From: JBEKCP01 sp049509515
GTDB taxonomy: Bacteria > Planctomycetota > Planctomycetia > Pirellulales > Thermoguttaceae
Direction: 5' to 3'
Assembly (NCBI GenBank): GCA_049509515.1
Contig: JBEKZV010000012.1
Coordinates: 1-64,000, forward strand
Length of the DNA stretch: 64,000 nucleotides
Shown: in pieces, positions 63,303 to 64,000 of the stretch
How the letters are laid out: each line of letters begins with the position of its first letter
How positions within the stretch are numbered: position 1 is the first letter of the stretch
Program-made: the position numbers and the translations under genes
Notes under the pieces: generated by a model
Database searches by the model: none
Told to the model about the DNA's origin: nothing
What the model saw: the letters and a program-made list of their open reading frames with translations, nothing else

Positions 63303-64000
63303 TCAAAACGCCCGGCGCCAGACCCACTCGCACTGCGGCAGGCCGGGCTTGCCGCCCCGGCCGGGCAGCCCCAGCCGGATCTGGTTCTCCTTCACCGAGA
63401 ACTCATCGCCCGGCCGCCAGAAGTTCAGCCTGAGGATCTTGATGAACATCGTGCGGAAGGGGCCCGTCTCCGTCCCCTTCACGATCGCCGCATACTTCGC
63501 CGGATCGTCCTCCCAGCGGTAGGCGTTGGTGAGCCCCTCGACATAGATCGAGAACCACACGCAGCGCGGGTCGATGTCCTCCCAGGTGGCGATGCCCCAC
63601 ACCGTTTCGCCGACGGCGATTTCCTTGCCGGGCATCTCGAAGGTGGAGAGAAACTTGCGGTTGCGGTCCTCGCGCCCGCGGATGGCCGCCATCGCCAGCG
63701 GGATGCACCTCTCGCTGTACACTTTGGTGAAGCCGGCGGCCTCGTCCTGCAGCCGGCTGTGTACTTCCATCGTGAAGGCCGGGATGAAGCGGACCGGCCG
63801 GTCGACGGTCACTACGCTGTACGTGCCGTCCTTCTCCTCGACCGGATGGAACACCCTGCCCGGATTCGTGACCGAGTACAGCAGATACCAGACCAGCTTC
63901 CGCTGCATGCGGCCTTGCGGTCCCGGGATATCGACCCAGATCATCCGCACCGGCTTGAACTCGAAATCGAGGACCCACACATCGTGGCGGAAGGGCACGT
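63303..64000 (-). CDS. conserved hypothetical protein, 5' end beyond window
   Basis: At least 231 residues, cut by the window edge; the GTG at 63998 may be internal. Blocks DFEFKPVRMIWVDIPGPQGR, WYLLYSVTNPG and ATWEDIDPRCVWFSIYVEGL suggest a soluble beta-rich protein of a kind I associate with planctomycetes but cannot name. A basic patch is absent. An intrinsic terminator follows it. No functional call is justified. Confidence 0.65.
   Translation of the reverse strand, partial: VPFRHDVWVLDFEFKPVRMIWVDIPGPQGRMQRKLVWYLLYSVTNPGRVFHPVEEKDGTYSVVTVDRPVRFIPAFTMEVHSRLQDEAAGFTKVYSERCIPLAMAAIRGREDRNRKFLSTFEMPGKEIAVGETVWGIATWEDIDPRCVWFSIYVEGLTNAYRWEDDPAKYAAIVKGTETGPFRTMFIKILRLNFWRPGDEFSVKENQIRLGLPGRGGKPGLPQCEWVWRRAF

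Noticed and set aside
1..64000. tRNA, rRNA, tmRNA or CRISPR arrays
   Set aside because: No TTCGAATC-type T-arm with matching acceptor, no rRNA-like conserved blocks and no regularly spaced repeats were found by eye. A tRNA or Rfam scan would settle it.

Overview
The window is high-GC DNA from a member of the Planctomycetota (PVC superphylum). The support is family-level: two DUF1559 pilin-like proteins, a PVC 'small basic protein' with a lysine run, a PEP-CTERM LamG protein, a tandem-fused UvrA of about 2,400 residues, and many proteins with planctomycete-style prepilin, TAT or lipoprotein N-termini. I saw no rRNA, tRNA or CRISPR array. Nothing identifies a species. A Pirellulales-like, at least facultatively anaerobic organism is a guess based on the hydrogenase/Hdr cluster.

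Layout. 1-4,000: an IS30 transposase fragment, a pilin-like/CBS/degenerate-GGDEF fusion and a GAF-PAS-PilZ protein. 4,251-10,104: a GRP-type sugar transporter overlapping a ribokinase, an MFS transporter, a TAT-exported sugar-isomerase-like TIM barrel and a DUF1559 protein. 10,526-18,506: a CBM9-like protein and the double-length uvrA. 18,768-21,620: a coupled HD-GYP / PilZ / AAA+ operon, followed by a broken PilZ tail. 21,994-25,488: a more AT-rich island with a tandem pair of novel lipoproteins, then about 1 kb of gene relics. 25,489-28,718: an SDR, the small basic protein, hypB, hypA, a cNMP-binding protein and a hydrogenase maturation protease. 28,956-30,388: a frameshifted membrane protein gene on the opposite strand. 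30,605-37,373: an mvhA-mvhG-mvhD-hdrA-hdrB-hdrC operon (transcribed hdrC to mvhA). 37,648-42,956: DUF1559 protein, lipoprotein, ABC ATPase, FtsX permease. 43,569-47,453: an NtrB-like kinase and NtrC-like regulator with a HEPN bicistron wedged between them on the other strand. 47,714-64,000: ImmA/IrrE-type protease with a palindromic operator, LamG/PEP-CTERM protein, dnaE, FHA protein, TrpB2, pseudo-receiver protein, HTH-EIIA protein, divergent MurE-like and MurF-like proteins, GH27 alpha-galactosidase and a partial conserved protein.

How the genes work together. The Mvh/Hdr set should form a cytoplasmic complex that oxidises H2 and bifurcates electrons by flavin chemistry to ferredoxin and a disulfide-like acceptor. 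HypA, HypB and the protease mature its NiFe large subunit. Several genes at 236-3,899 and 18,768-21,620 carry c-di-GMP-type domains, and two of the transcription units share a near-identical promoter block. The carbohydrate genes fit a polysaccharide and sugar scavenger.

The most unusual signals are these: (1) short dispersed intergenic repeats also occur in frame inside conserved genes (uvrA, ribokinase, CBM9-like, possibly murF-like) and supply stop codons to others; (2) the neighbouring MurE-like and MurF-like proteins have lost canonical catalytic motifs; (3) a HEPN protein with a non-nucleotidyltransferase partner splits a two-component pair; (4) a PilZ 3' end with its downstream sequence is present three times; (5) the promoter block shared by the GGDEF-like and HD-GYP genes; (6) a tandem lipoprotein pair of no recognised family.
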